Part shown: positions 34,718 to 45,531 of the stretch, piece after piece
How the letters are laid out: the number at the start of each line of letters is the position of its first letter
How positions within the stretch are numbered: the stretch's first letter is position 1
NCBI GenBank assembly: GCA_964030785.1
Contig: OZ034975.1
Coordinates: forward strand, 36,581,369-36,645,368
Reading direction: 5' to 3'
DNA: 64,000 nt
From: Siderastrea siderea
Lineage: Eukaryota > Cnidaria > Anthozoa > Scleractinia > Rhizangiidae
The notes under the pieces: model-generated
The model's input: only the letters and a program-made list of their open reading frames with translations
Databases searched by the model: none
What the model was told of the DNA's origin: nothing
Program-made: the position numbers and the translations under genes

Positions 34718-34877
34718 CCGTGGATCCCCGATATAACGAAGTGCAAGGGACTGGGAAAGTGTGTTCGTTACCACGAAAGTTCCGTTATATTGGGGTTCTT
34801 TTCATACATGTTACTATTGCTGAACTGAATAATATCGTTCGTTATACTGGAGTCTTCGTTATATAGGAGTTCCACTG
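34718..34877. mobile_element. 160-bp Tigger/pogo-type MITE
   Basis: TA at 34716-34717 and 34878-34879. Ends are inverted: CCGTGGATCCCCGATATAACG left, and the complement of the right end reads CAGTGGAACTCCTATATAACG. Ends containing ATATAACGAA are typical of pogo/Tigger elements. Confidence 0.8.
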
Positions 34878-35276
34878 TAGTACGAACTGGTGTGGGCCAT
34901 GGGAAGTAATGTAACTAACAAAAGTTTGAGCTCGAATTCGCGTAGTCGTGTTTTGTTTCCAGGTTTGACCTCTTTTGTTGGTAAAAAAACAAGTAGCGCC
35001 ACTTTTCAACCACTAAGAGTTAATCCAAAACAAATCGTTTCACTGTCGTACATGCACACGTTCTTTGGCTCTTGGCAGAGTTGTTTCCGTCTGTTGCGCA
35101 TGATTATCGAATGAAAATACCTTTGGTTTTGATTTTACCGTAATAATTTGAAAAAATGCTCCATCAGTTCATCTTTACTGCTGGATTTTTAGTAAAGTGT
35201 TGTCCTTGGAATATCAAGCCTGTCAAGAAAAAAGATAAAGGTTTAAAAAGACTTTTAACGTCTTTTGTTTGTACAG

Positions 35277-35648
35277 TGGAAGGTCTTTTACAGTTTACGT
35301 CACCATACAATGGCTGGACTGTGAGAGGCTTAGCTGGGTCTTCTGTGAACTTCTCCTGGCACTTCTTTGTTAATGTTGGTGACGTACAGTGGGGACTAAA
35401 GGAAAGTGGTATCCATGACTTTGAAAGTAATGGAATACTAGTTAAGACGCAAGCCAATAAACAAGTGTTCTTATCAGGTCCACCAGAATACAATGGACGT
35501 GTGAGTGGAAGGCGTAGTTCTGGCCAGGCCGTGTTTACTTTCAGTTCCATCACGAAAGTTGATGAGCGATTTTATGGCTGCAGATTAGAACCAGCTCGTG
35601 GATTATTTGATTTTTCACAATTTAATATTGCGAGCTTGGTTGTTGAAG
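35277..35648 (+). CDS. V-like Ig domain exon, intact (module B, plus; RTK ectodomain)
   Basis: A 372-nt exon, phase 1 at both ends, acceptor TTTGTACAG and donor G/GTGGGT. It encodes LLQFTSPYNGWTVRGLAG, SSVNFSWHFF, VQWGLKESG, and FTFSSITKVDERFYGCRLEP. Like the - strand exon at 27873 it lacks a B-strand Cys and keeps one at the F strand; the two align along their length, so they are paralogous domains. Followed on + by a C2 relic (39293) and the kinase C terminus (44994, 45532), it is probably the N-terminal domain of the module B receptor. Confidence 0.7.
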
Positions 35649-35979
35649 GTGGGTGAGTTTGAAGATCTGGTACTATACAATAACTGAGAAATTAGACCCA
35701 GGACAGACTCTGACTTAGGGCACGGTCGCACTCATTGGTCTTTTTACCATTACCATTGTAAAGTAAACCCCATCGGGTATTCAAAGCATCACCTTCTACT
35801 GTTTGTTGGCCGAGCGAAAATCAGGGGTAAGTAACCGACAAAACAACGAAGAACACGAAAGAACGGGGAAAATGGGTATTACTAGGTCCGGCCTTTTGGC
35901 CACACGACAATTGGACAGTTGGACAAAATATCGACATTTCTACCAGATTGAGAGGAGCTTAAGGTAAAAATAGTGGTAC
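35649..35979. other. Intron, no feature
   Basis: No exon or repeat recognised. Confidence 0.4.
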
Positions 35980-35988
35980 TGAATTCGC

Positions 35989-36190
35989 TAGCCTGCAATG
36001 TAGGCGTATTTATTGGGCGAGCGAACGTTATGCCGCCATCTTGGATTTTAAAGGCAGAGGAAGATTGGGGAGAGTAGAAAGAGCAAGCGAGGGGGTTGGG
36101 ATTAGTCTAAGATTTTGGAAATCCAACATGGCGGAGCTGTACATGGCGGCTTACTCGCGCGTCTCCAGAAAACGCCTGCATTGCAGGCTA
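35989..36190. mobile_element. 202-bp MITE with TAGCCT ends and 9-bp TSD
   Basis: TGAATTCGC is duplicated at 35980-35988 and 36191-36199. The ends TAGCCTGCAATG...CATTGCAGGCTA are inverted. Paired GCCGCCATCTTGG / ATGGCGG motifs lie inside. Its terminal TAGCCTG and 9-bp duplication match the large element at 52659-63398. Confidence 0.85.
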
Positions 36191-36199
36191 TGAATTCGC

Positions 36200-37415
36200 C
36201 AATCCGCAAGACGAAAAAAGTATTAAAAATACTAAAACAGCTTGCTGTGTTCATGCCTGGGGTTCATGCAGTCACGCTAAAATGAACATAGCTGATTCTA
36301 TTGACGGATTTATCACTTGACCATCAACACTACCATACCTCGCCAATCAGGAAACTCCTTTCGTGGAATGGGTTTTTCAAAATCGTGGGGTTTGCAGGCA
36401 AGCGTTTCCTTTCCTCCCTTCCCCTCCCCCTTCTCGCACTTCTTTGCGCTTGCCCCAATTTTCGCGCGGACAAAAAGCGAAAAATGCTTCAAACCTGCGG
36501 AAAGACCTCTAGAAAAGCCTGCTACGCAGCCTGATTTATTTGATGATGTTAATTCCCAGTGGGATTAAATTACTATGGAACATTGAACATTATTTAAGTG
36601 CAACCACAGTATTTGTGCGCTTGGTTGTTGAAGGTGTTGGCACTGAATTAAAACGCTGATGATTCTGCTAGAACCTGTGGATAAATGATATTAGATATGG
36701 CAGTGAACAAAAAATAGAGGGAACTCCTCTTTATGCCATCTATTATTTTGCACAATGTTGGTGAAGGTGTGTCACATGCTGTAATTTCGTTAAATTTTCA
36801 CTGCAAAAAAAATTCCAGAACATTGCAAACAGTTTTTTAGTGCATCTACCCGACATGAACTGAGCCACTGGAAGGAAAATCAGTTTGAACGGCAAACCAC
36901 GTAAAAATAAGATCCGGTGGAAAATTTGTGCTACACGGTAAGAGTATTATCACGTGCATATGAACACAGTTTGCTGGCTGTACTGAGTTATTCAATTTCA
37001 AACAATGTCAGGATTCACAGCAACTTAGTCTAGCTGTTTAATTCGTTTCTTATTCACCCAGAGAAACTGGATCACGAGAATTGATTTTCCTTTTTTTTTA
37101 AACAAACGTAAAAGAAGATGGCTTTTTGGCAATGGACGCCCGAAAAAGCTTCGAAAATTCGAGTCACCTTTGATTAAAGCTAGTGTGAACGTGTGATACC
37201 AGCTTTTGTTGGGAGTTCTTCCAAACCGTGCATTTGTTTTTAAATCCCGTGATTTGAAAGTTCCGTTCAAAGCAGTGTACTTCAAAATGATCCGAACTAG
37301 CCACAAATCTCCCCTGTGGGTTAAAATTTGCAAGGCAAGTCCGCACAAATTCCGCCCACTTTTTCACGTGGGGTTCACGCTGTTGTGACCTGAAATTTCA
37401 GTTTCGTATATTAAC
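36200..37415. other. Intron with repeat fragments
   Basis: TTTGCAGGCAAGCGTTTCC (36390) and AAGCCTGCTACGCAGCC (36515) look like ends of another GCCTGC-type MITE. At 36620 GCTTGGTTGTTGAAGGTG repeats the 3' end of the Ig exon at 35634, a possible exon-end relic. Confidence 0.4.
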
Positions 37416-38275
37416 CTTATTTACACACGGAAAAAAATCGGCTAGGCAAGAATGAATATCGGTAAGGGTAACTCAACTCTCTTTTGGGGGAGGCAAGGAT
37501 AGTTTACACACGCAACTTTTTATGCTCACCGGTTTTGTACTAGGCAAGGTTGTTTTGTTCCAGGCAAGGATGGAAACATTGAAAGTGAGCATGCGAAATT
37601 GTTAATCACACCATGACGTCCACAGTGTCACCACACCTCGTTCCCAGGGTCCTCGCTCTTCCTCTCTCGAGAAAGTTGGAAGAGAGAGGGCCCTGGGAAC
37701 GAGGTCGCAGTGTCACCAATTTTGTTACTTTTTTCAACCGTTTCGACGAAAAGTAACGGCATCTTAGGAAGACTCGTACAGTAGGCAAAAAGGTAACGCA
37801 CTGGACAGTCATTTAAGCACACAAGGAAGTTACGGCTCTTTCAATCAAAGAATGCCTGTAAAGACGTAAATGTTAAACCCTCCACAATCCAATATACTAG
37901 ATAGTTTTTTCCGCCCACAAATCCAGGAGTTTGTTCACTTTCACTGTATTTCACGTTGACTTCCCGCTCTCGGTTGTCATTTTTGAAACTGGTGACCAGT
38001 TTAAGGCATACACTGTATCTCTGAGGCATGCGCACAATCAACAGAAAACGTCTTAGAAGCAAGTATGAACGTTTACACACTCAACCAAAATAGTAAGTTG
38101 CCGCTTTTCACCCTTGTCTTGCCATTTTTGTTTTTTGAAAAAAAAGGAGAACGTCTGGACCTGGTCCCGAAACCAGGAAAATGCATAGGAAAGGCAAGGC
38201 AGGCTCACACCATTTACATAACACAATTCATCCTTGCCTTGCCTAGCTGTTTTTTTGTTCTGCAGTGTAAATGGG
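37416..38275. mobile_element. 860-bp inverted-repeat element with AGGCAAGG subterminal repeats
   Basis: Left TTTACAC, A run, CGGCTAGGCAAGAATGAA is mirrored at right by TTCATCC, TTGCCTAGCTG, T run, GTGTAAA. AGGCAAGG occurs several times direct at left (37449-37570) and inverted at right (38105-38245). No transposase frame. hAT-like by subterminal architecture only. Confidence 0.6.
37634..37708. mobile_element. 75-bp hairpin MITE nested in the 37416-38275 element
   Basis: AGTGTCACCA is duplicated at 37624-37633 and 37709-37718. The body is a near-palindrome, CTCGTTCCCAGGG to CCCTGGGAACGAG. Confidence 0.8.
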
Positions 38276-39292
38276 TTTTAAACACGCTGACAGCCCTGTG
38301 CACCACAGGTAAAGCGTGGAACTGCTTAACTGAATACCAAGAAAACCGACAAACTGTTAAGGGAAGCGTAAATTCTCTAAGAAATTTCTCATTTGAATTT
38401 CCTGCGATGAGTTACCATTGCGTTCCATTGTTTCCACCGGTTGTTCCGGTTTGAAACTACCCGCACAAGCAAATTTAATGACGGCCGTGAAAACGCCACA
38501 AGCACAGTCGGAAAAAAGTAGGGTTTACCCGTGCTCTGATTAAAAAAACGGTTTGGACAGATCTTATTTGTTTTCGAAAAGATACAAAAATTCAAACTTG
38601 ACAAATTTGATCGAACTGGCACAACAAGGGTTAACCTCTACTTGTGGTTGCAAAATTTTAATAACTCTGTTAAAGGTTGAGGGCAAAATGTCCAACTGAA
38701 GCCATCCACATCAAAAACAAAGTTACCCGGCGGTCAAAATAAAAGTGCTCGCTCGTAAACAATTGACGACACTACCAGTTCGATCCGTTGTCTAGCGTAC
38801 AGGGAAAAAAATAATAATAATACATAAATAAATAAAAATAAGAAATAAAAATAAATAAATAGACAACAACAACAGCCACAGTAACAACAACAAAACAAAA
38901 AAAGCTAACTGTGGATGTAATCTTGTGAGATAAATATTTGCTGTTTCCAGGAAAACATTGAGGTTCACCTTTTGGGATTTCTCTCCAAGCTGTCACCCAA
39001 TTTGCGTACCATGTTTATGATGTAACCCGCGTAAAAGTTCAAACTCCGAAGCGATCGTTGTGTCAAAAAAGTGGAAATTCGTTCAAGGATCGAAGCCAAT
39101 ATAGAAATGCCGCGCTTTTGGCCTCAACCAAACAAGAGTAATTTTGCCGCTTGAACCGGGCCATCAAGAGTCAGAAATTTTGCCCTCCTTGGATAGAAAG
39201 TTAAGAAAAGACACCCACCATGTCAACTAATCGGTGTTCGGTAATTTTGCTCTCTATGCTATAAGTCCATTTAATTGTCCTTAAATTTGCAG
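38276..39292. other. Intron, ATAA-rich segment
   Basis: An ATAA run at about 38807-38860. No exon seen. Confidence 0.4.
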
Positions 39293-39525
39293 AGAAGCCC
39301 ATGATCATTCGTCCACTTCCTGCAAGTGTCAATCAGCTGTAAGGCTACAGGAACACCAGTCCCAAATGTAGAGTGGATCCACAAAGGACAAGTAAAGAAG
39401 TTCTAGGTCCCAAACAGCTCGCCTGACTTTAAGAACGGCCAACAGAAATGATGCTGGGACGTATACATGTAGGGCCACCAACTCTGCTGGAAATACAATG
39501 AAACAACTAAATTTTGTCGTTAACT
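39293..39525 (+). pseudogene. Ig C2-type exon relic (module B, plus)
   Basis: After AATTTGCAG the frame starts KPMIIRPLPASVNQ, then stops. A second frame reads SCKATGTPVPNVEWIHKGQ (B-strand Cys, core Trp), and a third reads ARLTLRTANRNDAGTYTC and RATNSAG (E/F strands, second Cys). At least two indels and a lost donor break it. It lies between the V-like exon and the kinase end of the module B receptor. Confidence 0.7.
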
Positions 39526-39900
39526 TTAAGTATGCTGTAAGTAAATCACTTATCAATGTATTTCAATTCTGCAATTAAAAATCAGGCTCTGAGGTTTTCC
39601 TGCGCACTTTTCTGAAGTTCAGAAGGCTGAAAAAGTTTTAGAGAGCGCAAGAAAATCAGCTAGTATGACAACACAAACACGATATATAAAACACCCACTT
39701 GAGTTACAGATGTTTACAAACCGGTTCCTTGTGAGCTTTTGATAGAAGACCATATAAGGAATACACAAGTGTATATGGCCTTTGACAAACATATCGACAG
39801 GTCTGATGTCTGGGGAGGCTACGAGCCTCGGTACTCAGATCTTAAAGATAATATCCAATCAAGGAGTACAAACCAGAAACCTTAATCCACCGACGTACGT
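39526..39900. other. Gene-free spacer
   Basis: No feature up to the left end of the element at 39901. Confidence 0.4.
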
Positions 39901-40184
39901 AAGAAATAACAGTCAACAAAATAATTTACTCCGAAAAACATCTTGCTGACTTTAAATATAAGTCTAAGCCAGAAAAAAACAGCAAACAGAGAAGTAAAGG
40001 TAATATTTAGGCTATTATTTGAAGACCATTGTCAAACGTACAAAGGATCTTGAACTTGCCAAAGATATCATGCAGTTATCCTACGGGCAGACGTCTCCTA
40101 TTTCCTTTGCTCCACTGTGAGGTGTCAACTTTTCGAAAAGTTCCGTTTTCACTGTCCACCCGAAAAGAGTGTTGCTATATGTCG

Positions 40185-40262
40185 CGGGTCGCGGGTAGCG
40201 ACTAAAAGTCGTGGGTCGCGGGTGTGGGTCGTGGGTGCGAGTGCAGGTGCGGGTGCGGGTAA
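40185..40262. repeat. G-rich minisatellite (GGGTCGCGGGT)
   Basis: Repeated GGGT tracts over about 78 bp, with several runs of three or more G spaced by 3-6 bases, enough for a G-quadruplex. An AATA run follows at 40283-40343. Confidence 0.75.
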
Positions 40263-40658
40263 AAAAAATATATAATACAATAAAATAATAAATAAATAAA
40301 TAAATAAATAAATAACAATAATAATAACAATAAAAATAATAAATGATGATAAAAGCACAATAACCCTGGAAGGGAATGGGAAGGGAAAGCGGGTAACCGC
40401 TAATTATTCGACCCCCCACCCCAACTTCCACTTCCACTTGCGCTCGTGAATAATCTCATAATTAGCGCTTTGGTTGTAGTTGTTTTTTTTTCGGTAAGAG
40501 AAACAAGAAAACATGATTGTGAGTGCAGTTCTTACAAACATCTTTTACACCACCCAGACATAATCTTATCCAAAAAATGGTAGACAATTGTCAACCCGAT
40601 TGTTAATTCAGTTAATTCGACCAAGTACAAAGTCTGCTGCACAAGTTCAAAATAAACT

Positions 40659-40883
40659 TTGGAACGAAGAGATAAACTCGTGTACCAGTTTAACGTTACT
40701 TTTTTTAGTTGTTCTCAAATGTTCACAGAAACCGAAGCTATAAATGTACACGAGACACGCGAGTCTTGCACAATTGTCGTAGACATAGTATTTACACCAC
40801 CCCAGATATTATCAGACCTTGACGTGTCTTATTTTGATAAAAAAGACCACTTCAAAGGAGCTTTGGCCCTCAACATCTTTTAG
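40659..40883 (+). CDS. Unrecognised frame inside the 39901-42430 element
   Basis: A 74-codon frame containing INVHETRESCTIVVDIVF and PPQILSDLDVSYFDKKDH. Mixed composition suggests a true coding piece, possibly the N-terminal part of the element protein; no motif is recognised and the frame may be truncated. Confidence 0.3.
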   Translation: MERRDKLVYQFNVTFFSCSQMFTETEAINVHETRESCTIVVDIVFTPPQILSDLDVSYFDKKDHFKGALALNIF

Positions 40884-41125
40884 ATTTCGTCCTATTTGAA
40901 CTGGAAAAGACTGTGGAAATGTTTGGCTGTTTTTTGCTTTGTGTGCCGGTGTGTGTGGTCCTATTTCGGACTAGCTCTCACAGCATGTCACAGACGATGG
41001 GCGCGAAAACTTATCGAAAAATCAATTTCACTGCGTCACACCTTAGGAGAATTTGCCCTTTGACTGTTCTTTTGTTCACTTATGAAGAGTAAGAAAACAT
41101 GATTGTGAGTGCAATTCCCACAGTC

Positions 41126-42300
41126 AAGCAGCTCTGACAGAAAGCTACCGGTGAAATTGCCCACTTTAACCCGAAAGGCTGGTGCACTGACAAGGCTGGG
41201 GCCAACATGCATGGCTTGAAAAAGGTGTTTGGCGATGATATCCTAACACGTATTAAAAGTTGCGAGTTTCACTTTAAGGAAAGTCGCAACAGGATGGCGA
41301 GAAAACTCGGTGAAAATGATGGAGAGGAATTTAAGGGCCTGTGTGATGAAATGCTAGTATCTAGCCTAAAGGAGACTTACCTAAATACCAAAGCGAAATT
41401 AGAACACTTTATCCAGGAAAAGGCCGAGAGATAATTTCTTGTTCCGTGGCTAAATTGGTGGGACAGTCGGAGGTCCTTTATTTTTAATGCGTTTTCGCCT
41501 AAGAATGCACCGAAAATGAACCTAGGGGACGTTGTTCACGCAGGATGGAGTAATCGAGACTCCTCAAACCTTTTGTCTGCTCGATGCAGCGCAGATCGAT
41601 GCAAAAGACGGTATTTTCTCGGCAGCAGAATTAAAAGCTGTCGAAAAAGGCAGTGTGAGAGCTGATGCCGGACGCGGTCCCTTCTTTAGCGAACTAAAAA
41701 AAGTATGCACCATCGAGAACTGAACCAGGCTGTTCAGCTGGGGAAGGATATCTTTACCCTAAGTGGTTTTCATGTTGATCCCGACTCGAGCCATCGTCCT
41801 CCAAGTGAAGAGAAACAGAAAAAAAAGGGGATGCGAAAAAAGCGTCTGAGAAAAATTCAAATCAACAACAAACAAAAATGCCTGATAGTCAACCTCAACA
41901 ATCAAATGATCGGAGAGATCGCCAAGGTGATTTCATGGGCCCGAACCTCGAACACACACACATCGTGCAAAATTCGGCAACACCCGCTGATCACTTGCCG
42001 CACCCATCTGGTGATGGAGCTAACCATCACCTCATCTCCTCTGTTGCGCGTGACGTCCAACTGTTTCTTGGTATATTAGCTGGACAATACCGCTCAGCTC
42101 TCTCAAGTTCCCTGCAGTCGTCACTCTGGCCTAGTCAATTTCCCTCTGTACAGCAGCTATCCTTTTCCGTCGCCAGCAATCTACAACACCCTGCTAGGGT
42201 AACTGTTCCTAATTATGGCCCTCCTCCAGCACAGTCAACAGCTGGAATAGCTATGTACCGACCATCGGCGGCTCCTCAGGCTGATCCTTTGCACGTGTGA
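41126..42300 (+). pseudogene. Mutator-like (MULE-type) transposase remnant
   Basis: From 41126 the frame reads FNPKGWCTDKAGANMHGL and CEFHFKESRNRMARKLG, the Asp and CxFH region of MULE-like transposases common in cnidarians. TAA at 41432-41434 interrupts it; the same frame continues WLNWWDSRRSFIFNAFSP. A frameshift near 41570 leads to LLDAAQIDAKDGIFSAAELK, and a further shift to a lysine-rich segment and a Ser/Gln/Pro-rich C terminus ending in the right TIR at 42300. One nonsense change and at least two frameshifts make this copy inactive. Assignment is from motif memory. Confidence 0.65.
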
Positions 42301-42430
42301 CAATGGTCTTCAAATAATAACCTAAATATTAAGTTTACTTCTCTGTTTGCTGTTTTTTCTGGCTTAGCGTTATATTTAAAGTCAGCAAGATGTTTTTCGG
42401 AGTAAATTATTTTGTTCACTGTTATTTCTT

Positions 42431-42691
42431 CGAGCAGACCCTGGTCGAAATTGAGGACACCAATTCTACAATACACCAAATCAATCCCACTGAATGTTGA
42501 CATTTAAAACGCATTCTGGATAAGGGCTCAATACTGTAAGGAGGAGGTTGAGGCGAGTATTGGTTAATTCCCTAGTGTAGGTAGAGTACGTGTTCTAAGA
42601 CTACTGTCAGTAGTCTGCATCACGTGCCATTTCAATATATTACTCACATGAGTGAAAAGTGCAACACAAGTACATTGGTACAGCTCTTGTC
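42431..42691. other. Gene-free spacer
   Basis: No feature recognised. Confidence 0.4.
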
Positions 42692-42694
42692 TAA

Positions 42695-42953
42695 GGGTAG
42701 ATTTCAACTGTTGCGCAAATTTTACATGTGTATGGGCATGAATTTAACTGGCTTTACGTGTGTCAATAAAATTAAAGACGATGTATGAACGGCTTAGGTA
42801 AATGTAAAAAATTTGACAGCTTTTTGACGTTTTACGTTTACGTACGCCGCTCATACATCGTCTCTATTATATATAATTTTATTTACGTACGTATACCCAG
42901 TTAAATTCACGCCCGTACGCACCTAAAATTTACGGAACAGTGGAAATCCACCC
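42695..42953. mobile_element. 259-bp PIF/Harbinger-type MITE
   Basis: TAA at 42692-42694 and 42954-42956. Ends GGGTAGATTTCAACTGT and the complement of the right end, GGGTGGATTTCCACTGT, are inverted and the homology continues for over 100 bp toward the centre, so the element is a foldback. A three-base TWA target fits Harbinger. Confidence 0.85.
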
Positions 42954-43063
42954 TAAAACTGTATAAAATTATGTGTACGTTGCAGGTCGTTCATGTGGTG
43001 AGCAGAAGACAATTCTTCGTGCTGCCTACATCACTGTTATCATTTTACTTGTGATAGTTAGAC

Positions 43064-43850
43064 TAATATCATGGGTGACAAATTACTGCGAAATTTCAGC
43101 GTTAATTTATAATTTCACATGTGAAATTACAAAATTGCTATGGCAACGGGTCTATAGCTCAGCACCACGATGGCGTCGAGGTTGATGAAGATGTTTTGTG
43201 CGGAACTAAAGCTATTCCGGAAATATTCAATGAGGACTCAATCGGTAATCTGTAAATTTTGACTTTTAATTGACTGAACTTCTCAGAAATCAACTGCGAG
43301 TCAAAAAGAAGAGATTATTTGTGAAAGTGTGACAGCGAAAATTTTTGAACAGCGAGCCAGTTGCTGATCGAGTGATTGACCTCGAACTCAGAGAAGTAAT
43401 TCAGTGGATTTGGGTTATCCTTCGAATGAAATAAAGGTCTGGTTTTAAATACAACTTTGCTTCCGAAGTTTACTTTCGTTAAAACAAGTTTTCTGTGCGT
43501 ATTTTGAATGCATTTGTGAAGCCTCTCTGAGCCTTGCTCGATGGAGCAACATGGTGCTCGATTCAGTGAATTTGCCGGATAAAACGCGGATAACCTTTGC
43601 CAAGCGATTTGCTTTGGTACTTTTCAAGTAAAAATTCAGAGTCTGGTGTATTTTGCTGTTGGTTACAAATACACGAAATAGCCAAAGCGTGGTAAAAACT
43701 TCCCACAAGATTTTTTCATTATTTCACTCAGAAAAATGTGAACTTTAGCCAATTTGTGTGCTTTAAACTTTTCAATGCTTGGAGTTCTCGACACTATAAA
43801 CAAGTCAAAACCCTGACGATTGTGAGCGTAATTTGTCACCCATGATATTA
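43064..43850. mobile_element. 787-bp inverted-repeat element (full copy)
   Basis: TAATATCATGGGTGACAAATTA at 43064 is perfectly inverted at 43829-43850. The first 330 bp recur at 44023-44361. No coding frame. Confidence 0.75.
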
Positions 43851-43852
43851 AT

Positions 43853-44018
43853 AGGTAATCAAATGGTATACTCGTAAAATTAGGAAATAATTTCACTTGC
43901 GTTTTGTCAAAATTCTAATAATTTCCCTCGCCTAAATTCTAAATTCTAAATTATCAGAATTTTGACAAAACGCGCGTGAAATTATTTCCTAATTTCACTC
44001 GTCACCATTTGATTACAC
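43853..44018. repeat. 166-bp hairpin
   Basis: GTAATCAAATGG and AAATTAGGAAATAATTTCAC are inverted, as is TTTTGTCAAAATTCT, around an AATTCTAAATTCTAAATT centre. It separates the full element from the partial copy. Confidence 0.75.
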
Positions 44019-44022
44019 ATAC

Positions 44023-44361
44023 TAATATCATGGGTGACAAATTAGTCCTTAATTTTGGCGCGAAATTTTAGCGTTAATTTATAATTTCACATGTGAAATT
44101 ACAAAATTGCTATGGCAACGGGTCTATAGCTCAGCGCCAAGATGGCGTCGAGGTTGATGAAGATGTTTGTGCAGAACTAAAGCTATTCTGGAAATATTCA
44201 TTGAGGACTCAATCGGTAATCTGTAAATTTTGACTTTTAATTGACTGAACTTCTCAGAAATCAACTGCGAGTCAAAAAGAAGAGATTATTTGTGATAGTG
44301 TGACAGCGAAAATTTTTGAACGGCGAGCCAGTTGCTGATCGAGTGATTGACCGCGAACTCA
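44023..44361. repeat. Partial second copy of the 43064 element
   Basis: High identity to 43064-43400, then abruptly cut at AACTCAGCGTGAC where a TTAA-family remnant starts. Confidence 0.8.
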
Positions 44362-44682
44362 GCGTGACTTTTCCTAAAATTTTCTAAAAACATTTGGAGC
44401 AACATGTCAAAGCTCATCAGATTTGAAGTTGCCATAACAATCATTTTTTGAGAGGTAGTTTTTTTCAGAAATATAAAATTTCCTCCTTTTGATGACAAAT
44501 GCCATTTTTTAGATAATTCGTGACGTTATCGGCTCATACTGCGCACTTCAAAGTGAAAATGTTAGACGTACTATACATCCTCTAAGGTTCGTTGTCACAC
44601 GTCTGAGTTACGGGGTTGGCGGAATCCTCCCCCGCTTCCTGAAGACCAAAAAGGGGGAAATGAATGAATAGGGCCGGGTTAA
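44362..44682. mobile_element. TTAA-family element, right end only
   Basis: GACTTTTCCTAAAATTT matches the interior of the element at 19828 (near 19922), and the right end GAATAGGGCCGGGTTAA has the family ending. The left end is missing at the junction with the partial 43064-type copy. Confidence 0.55.
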
Positions 44683-44993
44683 ATGTGTGCCTTTGGCGGA
44701 AATTGTCATTATCGAAAAGTACAGCTTTACTAAATAGACTTCAGTGTGATCATCTGTCGTCTTTTTGTTTTGTTTTACATATTCTTACTTCATGTTCTCT
44801 TTCTGATCTCAGAAAGGAACCATCACTCGGACGTTAACAGCAGTATCGACCATCAAAAAAAACCTGATAAGTGTTCTAATCCAGTTTTGTTTAGCCAGTT
44901 TTTGGACCACCCTTACATTAAACAGTGGCACCATGATTGGACCATATTCGAGTTGACGTTCTATACTGATTTCTCTTTTTTAACATGGATTAG
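44683..44993. other. Possible eroded exon near 44815
   Basis: TTTCTGATCTCAG precedes a short open stretch (RNHHSDVNSSIDHQKKPD) that I cannot assign. The kinase exons between DFG and the C-lobe end are missing from module B. Confidence 0.35.
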
Positions 44994-45093
44994 ATATCAG
45001 ATCATGATGAAATGTTGGGAAGAAAAACCAAATGATTGCCCCTCGTTTGAGAAACTAAGGAAGACGATGAAAGATATGGAGAGAAACAACAAG
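44994..45093 (+). pseudogene. Receptor tyrosine kinase, penultimate exon (module B)
   Basis: Acceptor GGATTAG, donor AAG/GTAAAT; 100 nt ending in phase 0. It encodes YQIMMKCWEEKPNDCPSFEK and LRKTMKDMERNNK, the last helices of a receptor tyrosine kinase domain. The near-invariant Arg of the RP(T/S)F motif is Cys here, a CGC to TGC type change, and earlier kinase exons are missing, so I call it a pseudogene remnant. It joins in phase to 45532. Confidence 0.75.
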
Positions 45094-45531
45094 GTAAATA
45101 TCAGAGGATCGATTTGAAGAAAGATTATGTTTATTTCAGGGCAAGCGGTATCATACAACTAATTTTCGTGTATCATGAATTGTAAAAATAGAAAAAAAAC
45201 TTGTAGTTGTCGACTTGTTAAGGACGGAGTTTCTGCCACTTTTGATTCCGTGTATTAATTATTTCAACAAGGATTTTTTTCCTCAAATTTCAGGTCGTCA
45301 TTCTTCATATTCAATACAACGTTATCCAGTTTCATGTAATTTAACTGGAACATAAAATGGCTTTCTGATGCTGTGGTGAAACGAAATCCGCCACAGTGAT
45401 GCTTTTATTAGATTCCAGAATACAAGCAGGCTGTTCTTGCCTTCTCAACCCCATAAAGTAATCAAAACGGTTGGTGTGTGGTAGAAACTTTCAACAGATC
45501 CCAGTTGACGCACATAAATTTTTCTTTACAG
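45094..45531. other. Intron of the module B receptor
   Basis: T-rich, no feature; ends in the acceptor TTTCTTTACAG. Confidence 0.6.

Larger units (their letters stand above)
39901..42430 (+). mobile_element. 2.53-kb DNA transposon with 150-bp TIRs
   Basis: 39901-40050 and 42283-42430 are inverted copies with few mismatches, starting AAGAAATAACAG. The right TIR overlaps the last codons of the transposase frame (DPLHV then stop). The interior holds a Mutator-like transposase remnant, a G-rich minisatellite and an AATA run. I could not find a target duplication, so the exact ends may extend a little. Confidence 0.8.

Noticed and set aside
37025..37348. 107-codon frame on -
   Set aside because: No domain, splice signal or paralogue; nearby GTGTGAAC-type motifs suggest repeat origin.
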